In this document: positions 1 through 9,107 of the stretch, in pieces
Layout of the letters: every line of letters begins with the position of its first letter
Numbering within the stretch: position 1 is the first letter of the stretch
Assembly: GCA_963565915.1 (NCBI GenBank)
Contig: OY751487.1
Coordinates: 248,001-312,000, forward strand
Origin: Entoloma clypeatum
Taxonomy: Eukaryota > Basidiomycota > Agaricomycetes > Agaricales > Entolomataceae
Length of the DNA: 64,000 nucleotides
Reading direction: 5' to 3'
Notes under the pieces: model-generated
Database searches by the model: none
What the model was told of the DNA's origin: nothing
The model's input: only the letters and a program-made list of their open reading frames with translations
Program-made: the position numbers and the translations under genes

Positions 1-1002
1 GACGGTAAGTCCCTCGTTTGAGCTCTTTGGATGTTACTTGGGTGTGGCGCCCAGGGATCCTAGAGTCATAGTTCAACGAGTGAAGAGAATGTAGGTGGGG
101 ATGCATACTGCTTTTTTCTTTCCACATTTGCAAGTACAGACATGGCGTGCATGCCGTCCGTATCGCAGCTGCGTGACTTTCACCTTCCGGATGCGTGGTG
201 TGACCATGCAATCCAGAGTACAGAGGTGTCGTCTGTGGAAACCATCATCACGCTGAATTACACAGATGTCATGGTGTGACCAATGGTTTGCTTGAATGAA
301 ACCATAGTGGAGGCGGGTGCAGGGTCCTTTCATCTAGGAACGATTTTAAGTCAGCATCAAATCTGAGATCATGCAACCATAATAATGGGAAGTCCCTGAG
401 GCAACCCGAAAAGGGCGCTTCCATCAGGTACAGAGTGCAACGGATGAAGATCGATTGACGAAAAAAAGGGTTCAAGGAACAGAAAGTTCCTGAGAATCGT
501 GATGTCCAAACGTCAGCACATCAAAATATACTTGATTTGGTTTAAAACCAAATGCCAGACAGGACATGACACAGCGTGAAAAAACCCCAAATCTAGATCG
601 CAGCCAAATGAAGGCACAGATACAAGAGAGGGTTTTTCACAGGGGTGTGGCGGCCGCCTATCAAGGCGCTCAAGCCACAGGCTTATACAAAATGTCCAAA
701 TATAGACATAGGCCATAAAAGGCCCTAGTCTAGATCAAGAACTAGATGCAGCCTTAGGGGCGCTTTGCTAGTCTTGGACATCAGAACTAGATGCAGCCCA
801 AAGGGCCCTCACTAGTCTGGAACCTCCGAGTATCAAACCAGATAACTAACTTAGACTAGTCTATGCTACTAGCTAAAGAGGCGGTAGCAGCCCAAAGGGC
901 ACTTTTAAGACTCACGCTCACTGGCTAGGCCAGGTTAGTATCTAACAGGCTAGACAGTCGCAGCAACTCCGTTAGAGCGCGCAGACTGTACTGGGCAATC
1001 CG
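1..1002 (-). other. Leader region of Copia-C, element truncated by window edge
   Basis: This is the stretch downstream (minus strand) of the primer-binding site at 1003-1014, so by position it should be the untranslated leader of a copia element whose gag-pol lies beyond the left edge. I see no gag homology here. A motif around GCAGCCCAAAGGGC recurs near 748-763 (degenerate), 793-806 and 887-900, and two of these sit in a roughly 46-bp tandem unit that begins AGAACTAGATGCAGCC. The same motif is in the Copia-A LTR. A minus-strand frame at 73-333 contains a Cys-rich patch (CTCKCGKKK); I do not call it a gene. Confidence 0.45.
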
Positions 1003-1014
1003 GGGCCCATAACC
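1003..1014 (-). other. Primer-binding site of Copia-C (iMet half-tRNA type)
   Basis: Read on the minus strand, GGTTATGGGCCC directly follows the LTR. It is complementary to the anticodon stem-loop of initiator tRNA-Met, the type of primer known from Drosophila copia. Confidence 0.7.
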
Positions 1015-1457
1015 TATTGAACAGCACGCCTACATACGCAGGGAAGCCTGGGTAAGATACTCACATTGGAGGCAAGAAGAGCGATAAGAGCTTGAGTGAT
1101 GAAGGCACTTGGTAAAAGTCCTGTTATTGCAGATACAGATACATCGAGTATTTATACCTACAAGGATGTGCACAGACCATGTACAAACAAGTACAAACTA
1201 AGTTCTGTCACAGAACCATAAACTCATGTATATGATAATATGTGACTTATAGTCATATATTGTGACAAGCACATGATGTGACATAACATGACATATGTTA
1301 TGCACGTCTGACACATATCTAATGAGTCAGGGATCTAGAGCAAGTCTAGATTGTTCTAAGTCTAGAACACTTCCATATGTAACTCCATATGGGAATACAC
1401 ATGTTTATAGACATGTGATTGACTGTCGAGACATCCATCTAGAATGTATTCTCAACA
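1015..1457 (-). repeat. Copia-C 5' LTR (443 bp)
   Basis: On the minus strand it starts TGTTGAGAAT and ends GTTCAATA, immediately followed by the primer-binding site. It holds a TATA box (TATAAATACTC) and blocks shared with the Copia-A LTR (ACTATAAGTCAC, GAGTTTATGGT, TTTGTTTGTACA-like), so it is a related but distinct family. It cuts the RT of Copia-B1 at 1457/1458. The expected 5-bp duplication would be CTTGG (1458-1462), but the other end is outside the window. Confidence 0.75.
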
Positions 1458-2378
1458 CTTGGTACACATAATGCGCATTCTCAAGAATTCAGTGGGTTCA
1501 CCTAGATCACGAGATTCCCAAATAGCCATGAATTTGGCTCTTTTAACAGTTGTAAGCTTAATGTCTGGTCCCATGAACATTGTATCATCGACATAGATTA
1601 TTGCTAGTACAATGGTTCCGTTCGGGAAATAGAAAACAAAGATTCTGGCATCAGATATGACCCTTCAGAAACCTAGTTTCTTCATGGATTTCTCCATGGC
1701 ATGCCACCATGCAAGTCCAGCCTGCTTTAAACCATAAATTGCCTTATGTAGGCGCCAAACAAGAAGTTCTTTGCCTTTTATTTTGAAGCCTTCGGGTTGC
1801 ATCATGTATAACTCTTCCTGGAGTTTTCCATAAAGGGAAGCAGCAGTTACGTCTAGCGCGAGAATCACCCAACTCTTTAGCGCGGCGGTAGCGAGCATGA
1901 GATGTACTGTCTCAAATCGAATTATGGGAGAGAATACCTCATCGAAATCGATTCCCTTGATTTGCAAGAACCCTTGTGCAACAAGCCGAGCCTTTTTACA
2001 GCCATCGGTCTTTATGTTGAAGACCCATCGTGATCCGATGGCCTTCCGTCTGGTCGGTAAAGGTGTTAGATCATAGACATCACGCCGCTTGATGCTATCA
2101 AGTTCCTTACGGCATGCGTCCAACCACTCATCCTGGAGGTTTTTCGGCATTTTAGCAATGTCGCGAAACTTCATCTCCCGGATATCACGGAACTGTGAGA
2201 GATTAGATTCAGAGTGAGGAATGGTTGATGCAAGTAGCGCGTTCAACTCAGCAATCTGTTTCATGTCCCCCCCTCGTTTCTGAACTAATTGTTCTAGGTA
2301 CAAGTTAAATGCTTTTGGACCTAGCTCCACATCATTCATCATTTCGCGCAGTAAGCTCTCCACATCCATATCTTCCAA
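1458..2378 (-). pseudogene. Copia-B1 reverse transcriptase fragment
   Basis: The copia RT signature reads from 2378 downward: WVFNIKTDG, KARLVAQGF, GIDFDEVFSP, AIYGLKQA. Past an in-frame TGA (1665-1667) the same frame continues to the catalytic IYVDD box near 1590 and to EFLRMRI near 1480, where Copia-C interrupts it. In Copia-A the same place reads KLGFTRCRTDSG. The TGA and the truncation make it non-functional. Confidence 0.85.
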
Positions 2379-2534
2379 AGGTTCGTCATCAGGAACTTTG
2401 GGGTCACCGGGAGGAGTACCGGAAGACCCACTAGGCCCTGCATCAGGTGGGGCTAAGGGGAAACTAGGTTCCGCTTCTTCCTGTCATGATCGGGGAACAT
2501 TGCGGAGCTGGGAAGGCTGATGCTGCTGTTGCTC

Positions 2535-4321
2535 TCAATTCACGGCTTCACACCAAGAGTGTGTGCGATTGATGTCGCATTGTTGTTGTGCGGGGTGCCG
2601 TTGCTCCCCATAGATGTTGCCTTCCCGTCGAGGCAGAGGATTCGCCGGCTGGTTCTGGACCACAGGTTCATCCTGATTTGAAGGTGGTACATCAGCGCCG
2701 TTGCGCTGGTTTCCATTTGGAGCAGAAGGGGGATCGGAGGATTCATCTCCGCTCAGCTGATTATGCCGGCGGGAATGATAATGAACATCTCCATCTCCGA
2801 AGTGGTGATCAACATCATCATCAGGGTTTCCGTCATCCTGAGACTCATCATGGGAAGGCTCATTTCCCATGGGTCTGTGTTGTGGCACTTTGGTATCCGG
2901 ACACCTCGGAAAGAGTGTTTCATCAAATACCGCGGTAGTACCAATAAAGATACTGTTTTTATCAGTCATAAACTGATATGCTTTCATTCCTGGTTTAAAA
3001 CCCATAAAGGTCATAAGCTCTGCACATGGATTTAATTTATTCACATGGCATTCTTCAGGAATATAAACATAGGCAGCGCAGCCTAAAACACGGAGATTTG
3101 ATACATCCCGTTTTTCCCCTTTTAGAGATTCAAAAGGTGTTTTCCAATAAAGTTGTTTAATTGGCGTGTGATTGTAGACGTGCACAGCGTGTAAAACACA
3201 AAACTCCCACCATGATTGTGGTAAGCAGGCGGCAAATCACATCGCCTGTGCTTAGTGTTTGAAAGTCCAGTCCAGTCCGGTTTTTTGCCCAAAAAATTAA
3301 AAACCTAGAACCAAGACTGGTTGAGTGGTTTTTCCAAAAAACTGAAACCAGGACTGGACTGGTCAAAGACTGGTGAACTAGTCTTTCCTTTCTCAAAAAA
3401 GTAAATCAGGACTGGTTCAAACTGGTTTAAACTGGTTATTTTCCAATTTATTAAAACTGTTTCAAAATATCATTTATGACACATTTCAAAACATTTTATA
3501 GAAGCTTTGATGAAACAATCTATGTGAACCTATAAGAACCTGTGTGAACCTATGACCAGTTTACATTTTTTGAGTCTCAAATCAAGACTGATGTCAAACC
3601 AGTCTTCTTTTTTTCCAAAAATTGAAGAACCTGAGACTGGTCAATTCTCAAAAATCTGAAACTTGAGACTGCAGTCCAGTCTCTCACCAGTCTTTATCAG
3701 TCTGGTTCTGGTCCAGTTCTAGGTCTTTGAGACTGGACTTCAAAACACTACCTGTGCTTTCTCTACAATGGTGTGGTTAATCCTTTCGGCTCAACCGTTT
3801 TGCTGGGATGTATTAGGAGCTGAAATTTCCACAGCAATTCCAAGATCCTCAAGGTATTTTACTACCCCAGTTTCCTTTTTGAACTCTTCCCCTCCATCAA
3901 AACGCCATTGGTGAAATTGGGCATTAAACTGGGTGTTCATAAGTGTTGTCCACTTTTTGAATGCATCAGAGGTATCGGATTTGAGTTTCAACAATACCGT
4001 CCAAGCATGCCCAGAATAGTCATCCAAGAAGCTGACGTAGTATTTAAATTTGTGATAGGAGGCAATAGGAAACTCTTTGAGGTCCAATTCAAAGGGTCTG
4101 GAAGCACGTGAAGATGAAGGAGGGAAGCTTTTCAACCTCAACTTTGCTTCTGCACAGGGACGGCATGGCTTATCCTTAAGGGGAAATTGGACATCCCTTG
4201 GGAATCCATCACATGCGTCAGCTGCCTTTTTCAGTACATCTTTACCAGGGTGTGCAAACCGCTGATGCCAAATGCTGTAATCGGCTTTATAGACATTGAT
4301 ATTTCTAGCATTTAGCTGCAT
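2535..4321 (-). pseudogene. Copia-B1 integrase, interrupted
   Basis: From 4321 downward it shows the HHCC zinc-binding part (WHQRFAHPGKDVL, then CRPCAEAKLRLKSFPP), then the catalytic core (YYVSFLDDYSGHAW, RFDGGEEF, NTSQQNG). The glutamate segment reads QQNG-stop-AERI, where CGA appears to have become TGA. Beyond the MITE (3253-3750) the frame resumes with QAM-stop-FAACLPQSWW, again best explained by CGA to TGA, and continues to 2535 through the copia-type tail (TPFESLKGEKRDVSNLRVLG). The same protein is better preserved in Copia-A. Confidence 0.85.
3253..3750. mobile_element. hAT-type MITE (498 bp) in Copia-B1 integrase
   Basis: The ends are TAGTGTTTGAAAGTCCAGTC and, at the other side, the reverse complement of TAGTGTTTTGAAGTCCAGTC. 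The 8-bp duplication CCTGTGCT flanks it exactly (3245-3252 and 3751-3758). Many ACTGGT/ACCAGT units lie under both ends, as expected for subterminal transposase-binding repeats. There is no open frame, so it is non-autonomous. TIRs starting TAGTG with 8-bp TSDs are hAT features. Confidence 0.9.
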
Positions 4322-4440
4322 GATTTGTTCAACACGTGTATTTACCCAGTATATTGTTGAACTGGGAAAATGAGGTTCACATCTTAGTACACACTTTCCA
4401 TCTTTGAAGAAACTAAGATTGTCAGCTGAGCCAGCAACAT

Positions 4441-5269
4441 TTAATCCAGATTTTGAAGTATTTCACCCATTGACATGAGGCAAGTGGAAAGCTCTGGGAT
4501 GTGTAAAACCAGATAAAGCCGAGTCGTTAGACTTCTTGGCTTTTCTTGACGTGATGGTATCGTGTGAGTGATAAACATGGTCCCTCTTCCTTTTATAGAG
4601 ATCTTTGCTTTGCCCACAGTTTGGGCAGTACGGATCGATTTCTCTTCTTCGTATGTTGCAAAGTCACTCATCTCAGCAGTGAAGTGCATACTAGTGCCGG
4701 AATCCATGATCCACTCAGCGTCATTAGTATCTTTGGATTTGTTCTTACATTTTGAACATGAGGCAAAATGATCATAAGTTCCTCCATGAAGGAGGCAGCA
4801 ACGACAGGTGATTTAAAATAACTACAACCCGGTTCTAGTGACTCATCATGAATCTGGATGTGTTCTTCTGTCATTGTGTGCTCATGTGAAACTTGTGAAA
4901 GAACGTACCTCGGGTCGTCACATGACGAACCTCTGAAAAGCTCATTGTTGACTTCATCTGCCCAACTGAAACATGTCTGCTTGGACGGTCCAGGTTCATT
5001 TTGTCATACTCGTATTCCTCATCGAAGTCCATCACTGTATCGGCATCATAATCTTGGTGTTCCATCAGAAACAGGGAAGCCTCGTCCATTACCTCATTGT
5101 CAGGGGTCGAATATATCCCCAGAATGTCTTCAGGGTATATGACGTTATTGATGTTTTGGAGGGTCTGGGACGTTCCCACAATGCCAAGAGATGTGACAAC
5201 ATCACACGCGGCCTGCATCTCAGGGTACATTGACAGTTCATTAACTGGAGCACCTGTGAAACGCTGCAT
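4441..5269 (-). pseudogene. Copia-B1 protease and upstream linker, frameshifted
   Basis: The protease active-site region reads WIPALVCTS in one frame and MDSGTSMHFTAEM in the next. Copia-B2 reads AEWIMDSGASMHFT without a break, so B1 carries a small indel between about 4740 and 4800. Upstream, 4871-5269 encodes an acidic linker (EHQDYDADTVMDFDEEYEYD) found in both copies. Confidence 0.75.
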
Positions 5270-5520
5270 GGATGTGTTTGATCAAGAAGCTCTCTCGCAC
5301 CTGCAGTCATGATATGTTCAGCAGGACTAGATGTCAACTGCGATTTGAGAGGAGGATGACAATGAGGGTCAGTCGTTTGAGTAGAAGATTGTTGGGAGGG
5401 AATGATGCATCCTGAGCCCATGACAGTGGTGAAAGAAGGTGTCGGCAGATTCATAGTCATTGCCAATGAGGCAACATGAGAGCAGCCAGCGGTGTCACCT
5501 GCAGCAGCTTCTTGGGCGCG

Positions 5521-6366
5521 CTAGACCTTTTTCCAACTCTGCGACCCTTCCTTTTTGGGTACAAACAGCTGCTTCTTATTTTGATCACCAGAGTTGTTCA
5601 ACAGTGTCTCCTTTGCCTTTCCTTTTTCTTTGTTCTGTTGATGAGGTTTGCCGGAATTCTGGTTTGACCCAGAAGCATCAGCAGGTCCCGGACTGTTGCG
5701 TCAGCAAGGTTCCTGTCCTTTCTGCTTGACAGTGGAGATCTTGTTGGCAGCTGGAAGTTGTGCTTCGGCTTGTATGTGCATGTACTCTGCGGTTACAATC
5801 TCTTCAACATCAGTAAGTTTGAAAGTGTCCAACTTCCATTCTTTGGCCAGATGCGAACCAAGATGTTTCCATTTGGGAGATAGACAGTGCACAGCAAGCA
5901 TCCCTTGCAATTTAGGAGTGAAGGGGATCTTGTGCCTGTCGAGGCATGCCAAGAGATCACGGAATTTAGAGAATTCTGGACGGGGGTCACCACCAGACAG
6001 GTGCCAATTGAGAGTCAAGGCGAAGTCCTTGAACATCTTGTTGGGGCCTTTGTTCTCAAAGAGAGTTTTCAGCTGATTCCAAACTTCTTTCGAAGTCTGG
6101 AATGCTGTAACCTCATGCTTTACAGATTCCACCAGAGATAAGACGATTGTGCTGCATGCTTTCAAGTCTTTCTCCTTCCACTCGCGGAACTCCTTTCGTT
6201 GTTCAGACGTCAAAGCGGCTGTCAGGGAGGTTGGCTGTTTCCAGTCCCCGAATACAAGCATCCAGGTTCCTTCAAACTGTAAAAACCCTGTCATCTTATT
6301 GCTCCACTCCTTCCAGTTAGAGCTGGTCATCTTGATGACAGCGGATTTGTAATCAAAAGAAGACAT
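5521..6366 (-). pseudogene. Copia-B1 gag, with premature stop
   Basis: Gag starts MSSFDYKSAVIKMTSSNWKE at 6366 and has the copia Gag core (WSNKMTGFLQFEGTWML; FEFRE-like WKEKDLKACSTIVLSL; VWNQLKTLFENKG). An in-frame TGA (5701-5703) follows GQEPC where Copia-B2 has TGG (Trp). The frame then continues to a TAG (5521-5523) after SQSWKKV that both copies share. No CCHC knuckle is visible. Pol lies in another frame, and I could not tell whether the shared TAG and frame change are native to the family or ancestral damage. Confidence 0.8.
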
Positions 6367-6397
6367 GATTTGATGCGAAGGGTGAGAGCGCTAAAGA

Positions 6398-6896
6398 CTG
6401 GAAATAGAATGTGTCAGTCACATGTCAAATCACTGGATCTTAAATGAAACAGGGACACAGCAACATGTGTTTTGCTCCACTAGGGTCCATCAGACCCCTA
6501 TTCCACATTTAATGTCATACACAGAGTTAACTGGTAGACACATGTATGGAGGCAGATGGGCATCGCAATCATCAGGGTATTATCGCCCGGATCTGCTAGC
6601 TCATCGCGCTACACGATGATGTGGGATTATTCATCCACATAATCATTAATGTTGTATGTACAGATCGAGGTGCACTTGATCTATCGTGTTCGCGAAGTAG
6701 CAGCATCAAGTCTACTAAGACTGCCAGCAACGAGTGCAATGGCGAGTCTCAGGGCTCATAACCTGTTGGAACAGCATACGATCACATCAACACCGGAGGT
6801 TATCGTGGTGGGTGTGTCGTCTTGCAGTCCTAGTATACTCTATGCTACGCGCTATGGAATGTGTATTCTATGATAGAGGTGAAACCTACTACTAAC
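6398..6896 (-). other. Predicted leader intron of Copia-B1
   Basis: On the minus strand a donor AAG/GTTAGT lies inside the LTR and an acceptor TTCTATTTCCAG, preceded by a GTGACTGAC branch-like site, lies 32 nt before the gag ATG. The intron would be 499 nt. Copia-B2 has the same arrangement (32330-32827, 498 nt). Splicing is inferred. Confidence 0.5.
6751..6763 (-). other. Primer-binding site of Copia-B1
   Basis: The minus strand reads GGTTATGAGCCCT directly after the LTR end. It is complementary to the initiator tRNA-Met anticodon loop. Copia-B2 has GATTATGAGCCC at the same place. Confidence 0.7.
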
Positions 6897-7400
6897 CTTG
6901 AGAGGTGTTTGCAGGTGGGGGTTACTCAGTAAGAGTGTTATATTGCACAGAGAATAAGGACAGTCTTATACTGTAGTATTACGACCATAGATTCATGCCA
7001 TGTTATGCATTACGCAATAGGTTCACCAGGACGTGGTTCACAAGCCCGCATCACGCGTTACGGTCAGAAATTCATTCATTTTTAACAGATAATCTTCTCA
7101 ATTTGTGCTCCTGAAGGCTTTACAAATTCCACCTTGTCACCATTCAAACAAAAAATGGCATTCAGACTCAGGGAAACACTGAATCCCAATCACTAGAGCC
7201 TGTGGCATTTGGTAGTCAGAAAAAATAAATAATATGTTACTTTTGGAACATATTCATGGAGGTATGTTATGTGTTACGAGGGTCATATAGGTTCAGTTCA
7301 CACCCCCGTGTTACGCGTTATGTGAACCTACGGTCATAATACTACAGTATACTAGTCTACTTATTTGTACATTATTTGTATGTCATGGGATTGAGCACAT
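6764..7400 (-). repeat. Copia-B1 5' LTR, interrupted and end-truncated
   Basis: It matches the Copia-B2 LTRs from TGTTGGAACAGC (plus strand) onward, is split by the MITE at 6971-7347, and resumes with TACTAGTCTACTTATTTG. Similarity stops after GAGCACATG near 7400, about 35 bp short of the expected end, so the outer terminus and TSD are lost. Confidence 0.85.
6971..7347. mobile_element. TA-flanked MITE (377 bp) in Copia-B1 LTR
   Basis: The terminal inverted repeats are CTGTAGTATTACGACCATAG and, from the other end, CTGTAGTATTATGACCGTAG. TA lies on both sides (6969-6970 and 7348-7349). The uninterrupted LTRs of Copia-B2 read CTTATATACTAG here, so exactly one TA was duplicated. This is the Tc1/mariner pattern. 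There is no coding capacity. Confidence 0.85.
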
Positions 7401-8751
7401 GCATCAGCAAATTATGGAAATTCCTATCTAGCCATATGAGCTCCCGAAAGGCATTATAGATGGTTGTCGGCCTTACAAACCTGTTATAATATTATGGATC
7501 AACTCACAATGCTATTTATAACCAGACAGTAGCAGGTCCGATTTGTATTTCAGATGTGGTATCATGAGTTTATCAAAATAATGCCACATACTGTGAATTG
7601 ATATCATGCCATGCATAGCGACCAAGCGGCTGCAATATTTCTGCTGATTGTCTGCACGATATCTGACTTAAATAGGTGTATAATTGACCATATCATTACT
7701 TAGCCAGAGGACTCATGAACAATGACAGTAGGAAAGCAACAAAATCACGTATATTGTCAATGAATAAGCACTATGGATTGTATACGACAAGCGGAGGATA
7801 TTCCCCCGAAGCCTATCAGTGTCGCCTCGCCAATATCTCTCACTGGGTCAGTCGCGCCAAGTGGTCAACTCCTCCCTTTCTCGCCAGGGCCCAGCCAAGC
7901 TCTGAGAACTGCCCCCACCTCCACCACTCCCTCGAAGCCTGCAGTGCCTGTGCCTCTCCCTCGATTAGTCCGGGTCCGGTGGCCTCACATTTGCAGGCCA
8001 CGCACTCCTCGTGGATGATTTGCAGGAAGCAGAGCTAACTGGTAACGAAGCCAACCTGTAATCACGTTCAGTTGCTGAGCAACCACTCAGCGATGCACTC
8101 ACAAGTCAAGCCGTAGCTATGGGCACTGTTGGCATCAAGCGTCGGGCTGGGCGAGTACTGATTAGTCAGTGGGTAGACTTGTGTCGAAACAGGATGAACC
8201 TCTGCATGGAATGCGGTGACTCACAAGTTCCTCAGACCTCAGTAGACCTTTGACGACAAGCTCAAGCAGCCGAGCTGTCGCAGCTTCTCACCTGTCAGGC
8301 CTGTCAGGTGTTAGCCAAACAAAAAAACAAAAAAACCGGGGGCAACGCACCCACCCTTCAAGTTCACAACCCTTCTTCTCCGGAGTCCAAAGGGCTGACC
8401 TTCACAGGTCATTGAGGGTCACTTCTAGCATGAGTGACGACGAAGGAGGTGGTGAGGAGGAATCTTGTAAACACGAAGACAAGGGGGTCATAATGCAGAA
8501 AATGGGGGATTCAAACGCCGGGTTGCTCCCTTTATAAATTTATTCAATCTCCGATTACAACTATAATGTTGAAAAGTCGCCCGAAGTTGCAAGTCCTACC
8601 AACTCATCATAACCGGGGGTGAACTATTTAACATCTGACGTGAATTTTGCAAAGTAGCTGCCGACTTGGTAGTCAGTTCACAATGTAAATACAACCTCGT
8701 TCTCACATTATCCTTGCCTCACAGTATGAGTAGAATACTGTATCTAATGCA
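7401..8751. other. No convincing gene
   Basis: I see no homologous frame, RNA gene or terminal repeats. The open frames at 7715-8038 and 8250-8537 have no recognisable motif and no exon support. Confidence 0.4.
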
Positions 8752-8756
8752 CAATA

Positions 8757-9098
8757 TAATGATGTATCCGACGTAGGCAGCCCAAAGGGCGCTCAAGACG
8801 TAGCGGTACGAAGGCATATGGAAGCTAGACTAACCTGGTTAAGAGACGTTAGTGGAATGAAGAAGCTAACTAGCTACAACGTCTCAGAGAACTGGGGTGT
8901 TCAAGAGTTAGGATTTTCCGTACTAAATACATGGGTATTTATACTAATCCAATATGCGCACGGACCATTGTACAAACAATACATAAACAAGTCATGCATC
9001 CGTGGTTGTACCATAAACTCACATATATGGTAATAGTGACTTATAGTCACTTCCTGTGACAAGCACATGGTGCGACATATCTGGCGATATGTTCAACA
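8757..9098 (-). repeat. Copia-A 3' LTR
   Basis: It starts TGTTGAACAT on the minus strand and ends ATACATCATTA, abutting the CAATA duplication. It contains the TATA box, the splice-donor-like GTTAGT and the first 59 bases of the leader frame, which here run out into flanking DNA. Confidence 0.93.
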
Positions 9099-9107
9099 CT
9101 CCCCCTC
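9099..9107 (-). other. Copia-A polypurine tract
   Basis: On the minus strand TGAGGGGGAG lies immediately before the 3' LTR. It is the expected plus-strand primer and overlaps the last codon region of pol. Confidence 0.8.

Larger units (their letters stand above)
1458..7400 (-). mobile_element. Copia-B1, decayed Ty1/copia retrotransposon
   Basis: A minus-strand element laid out LTR, leader, gag, protease, integrase, RT. The RNase H part and 3' LTR are missing because Copia-C has inserted in the RT. It shares gag, protease and integrase with Copia-B2 (28520-32985), and comparing the two shows frameshifts, nonsense codons and insertions in B1. A hAT MITE (3253-3750) and a TA-flanked MITE (6971-7347) are nested in it. 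The order PR-INT-RT makes it copia rather than gypsy. It cannot be autonomous. Confidence 0.85.

Noticed and set aside
513..716. Hydrophobic minus-strand frame in the Copia-C leader, as a counterpart of the Copia-A leader ORF
   Set aside because: No sequence similarity, and the first AUGs after the Copia-C TATA box are followed at once by stops.
8818..9033. 71-codon plus-strand frame, repeated almost identically at 15216-15431
   Set aside because: It is antisense within the two Copia-A LTRs; repetition only reflects LTR duplication and the frame has no motif.
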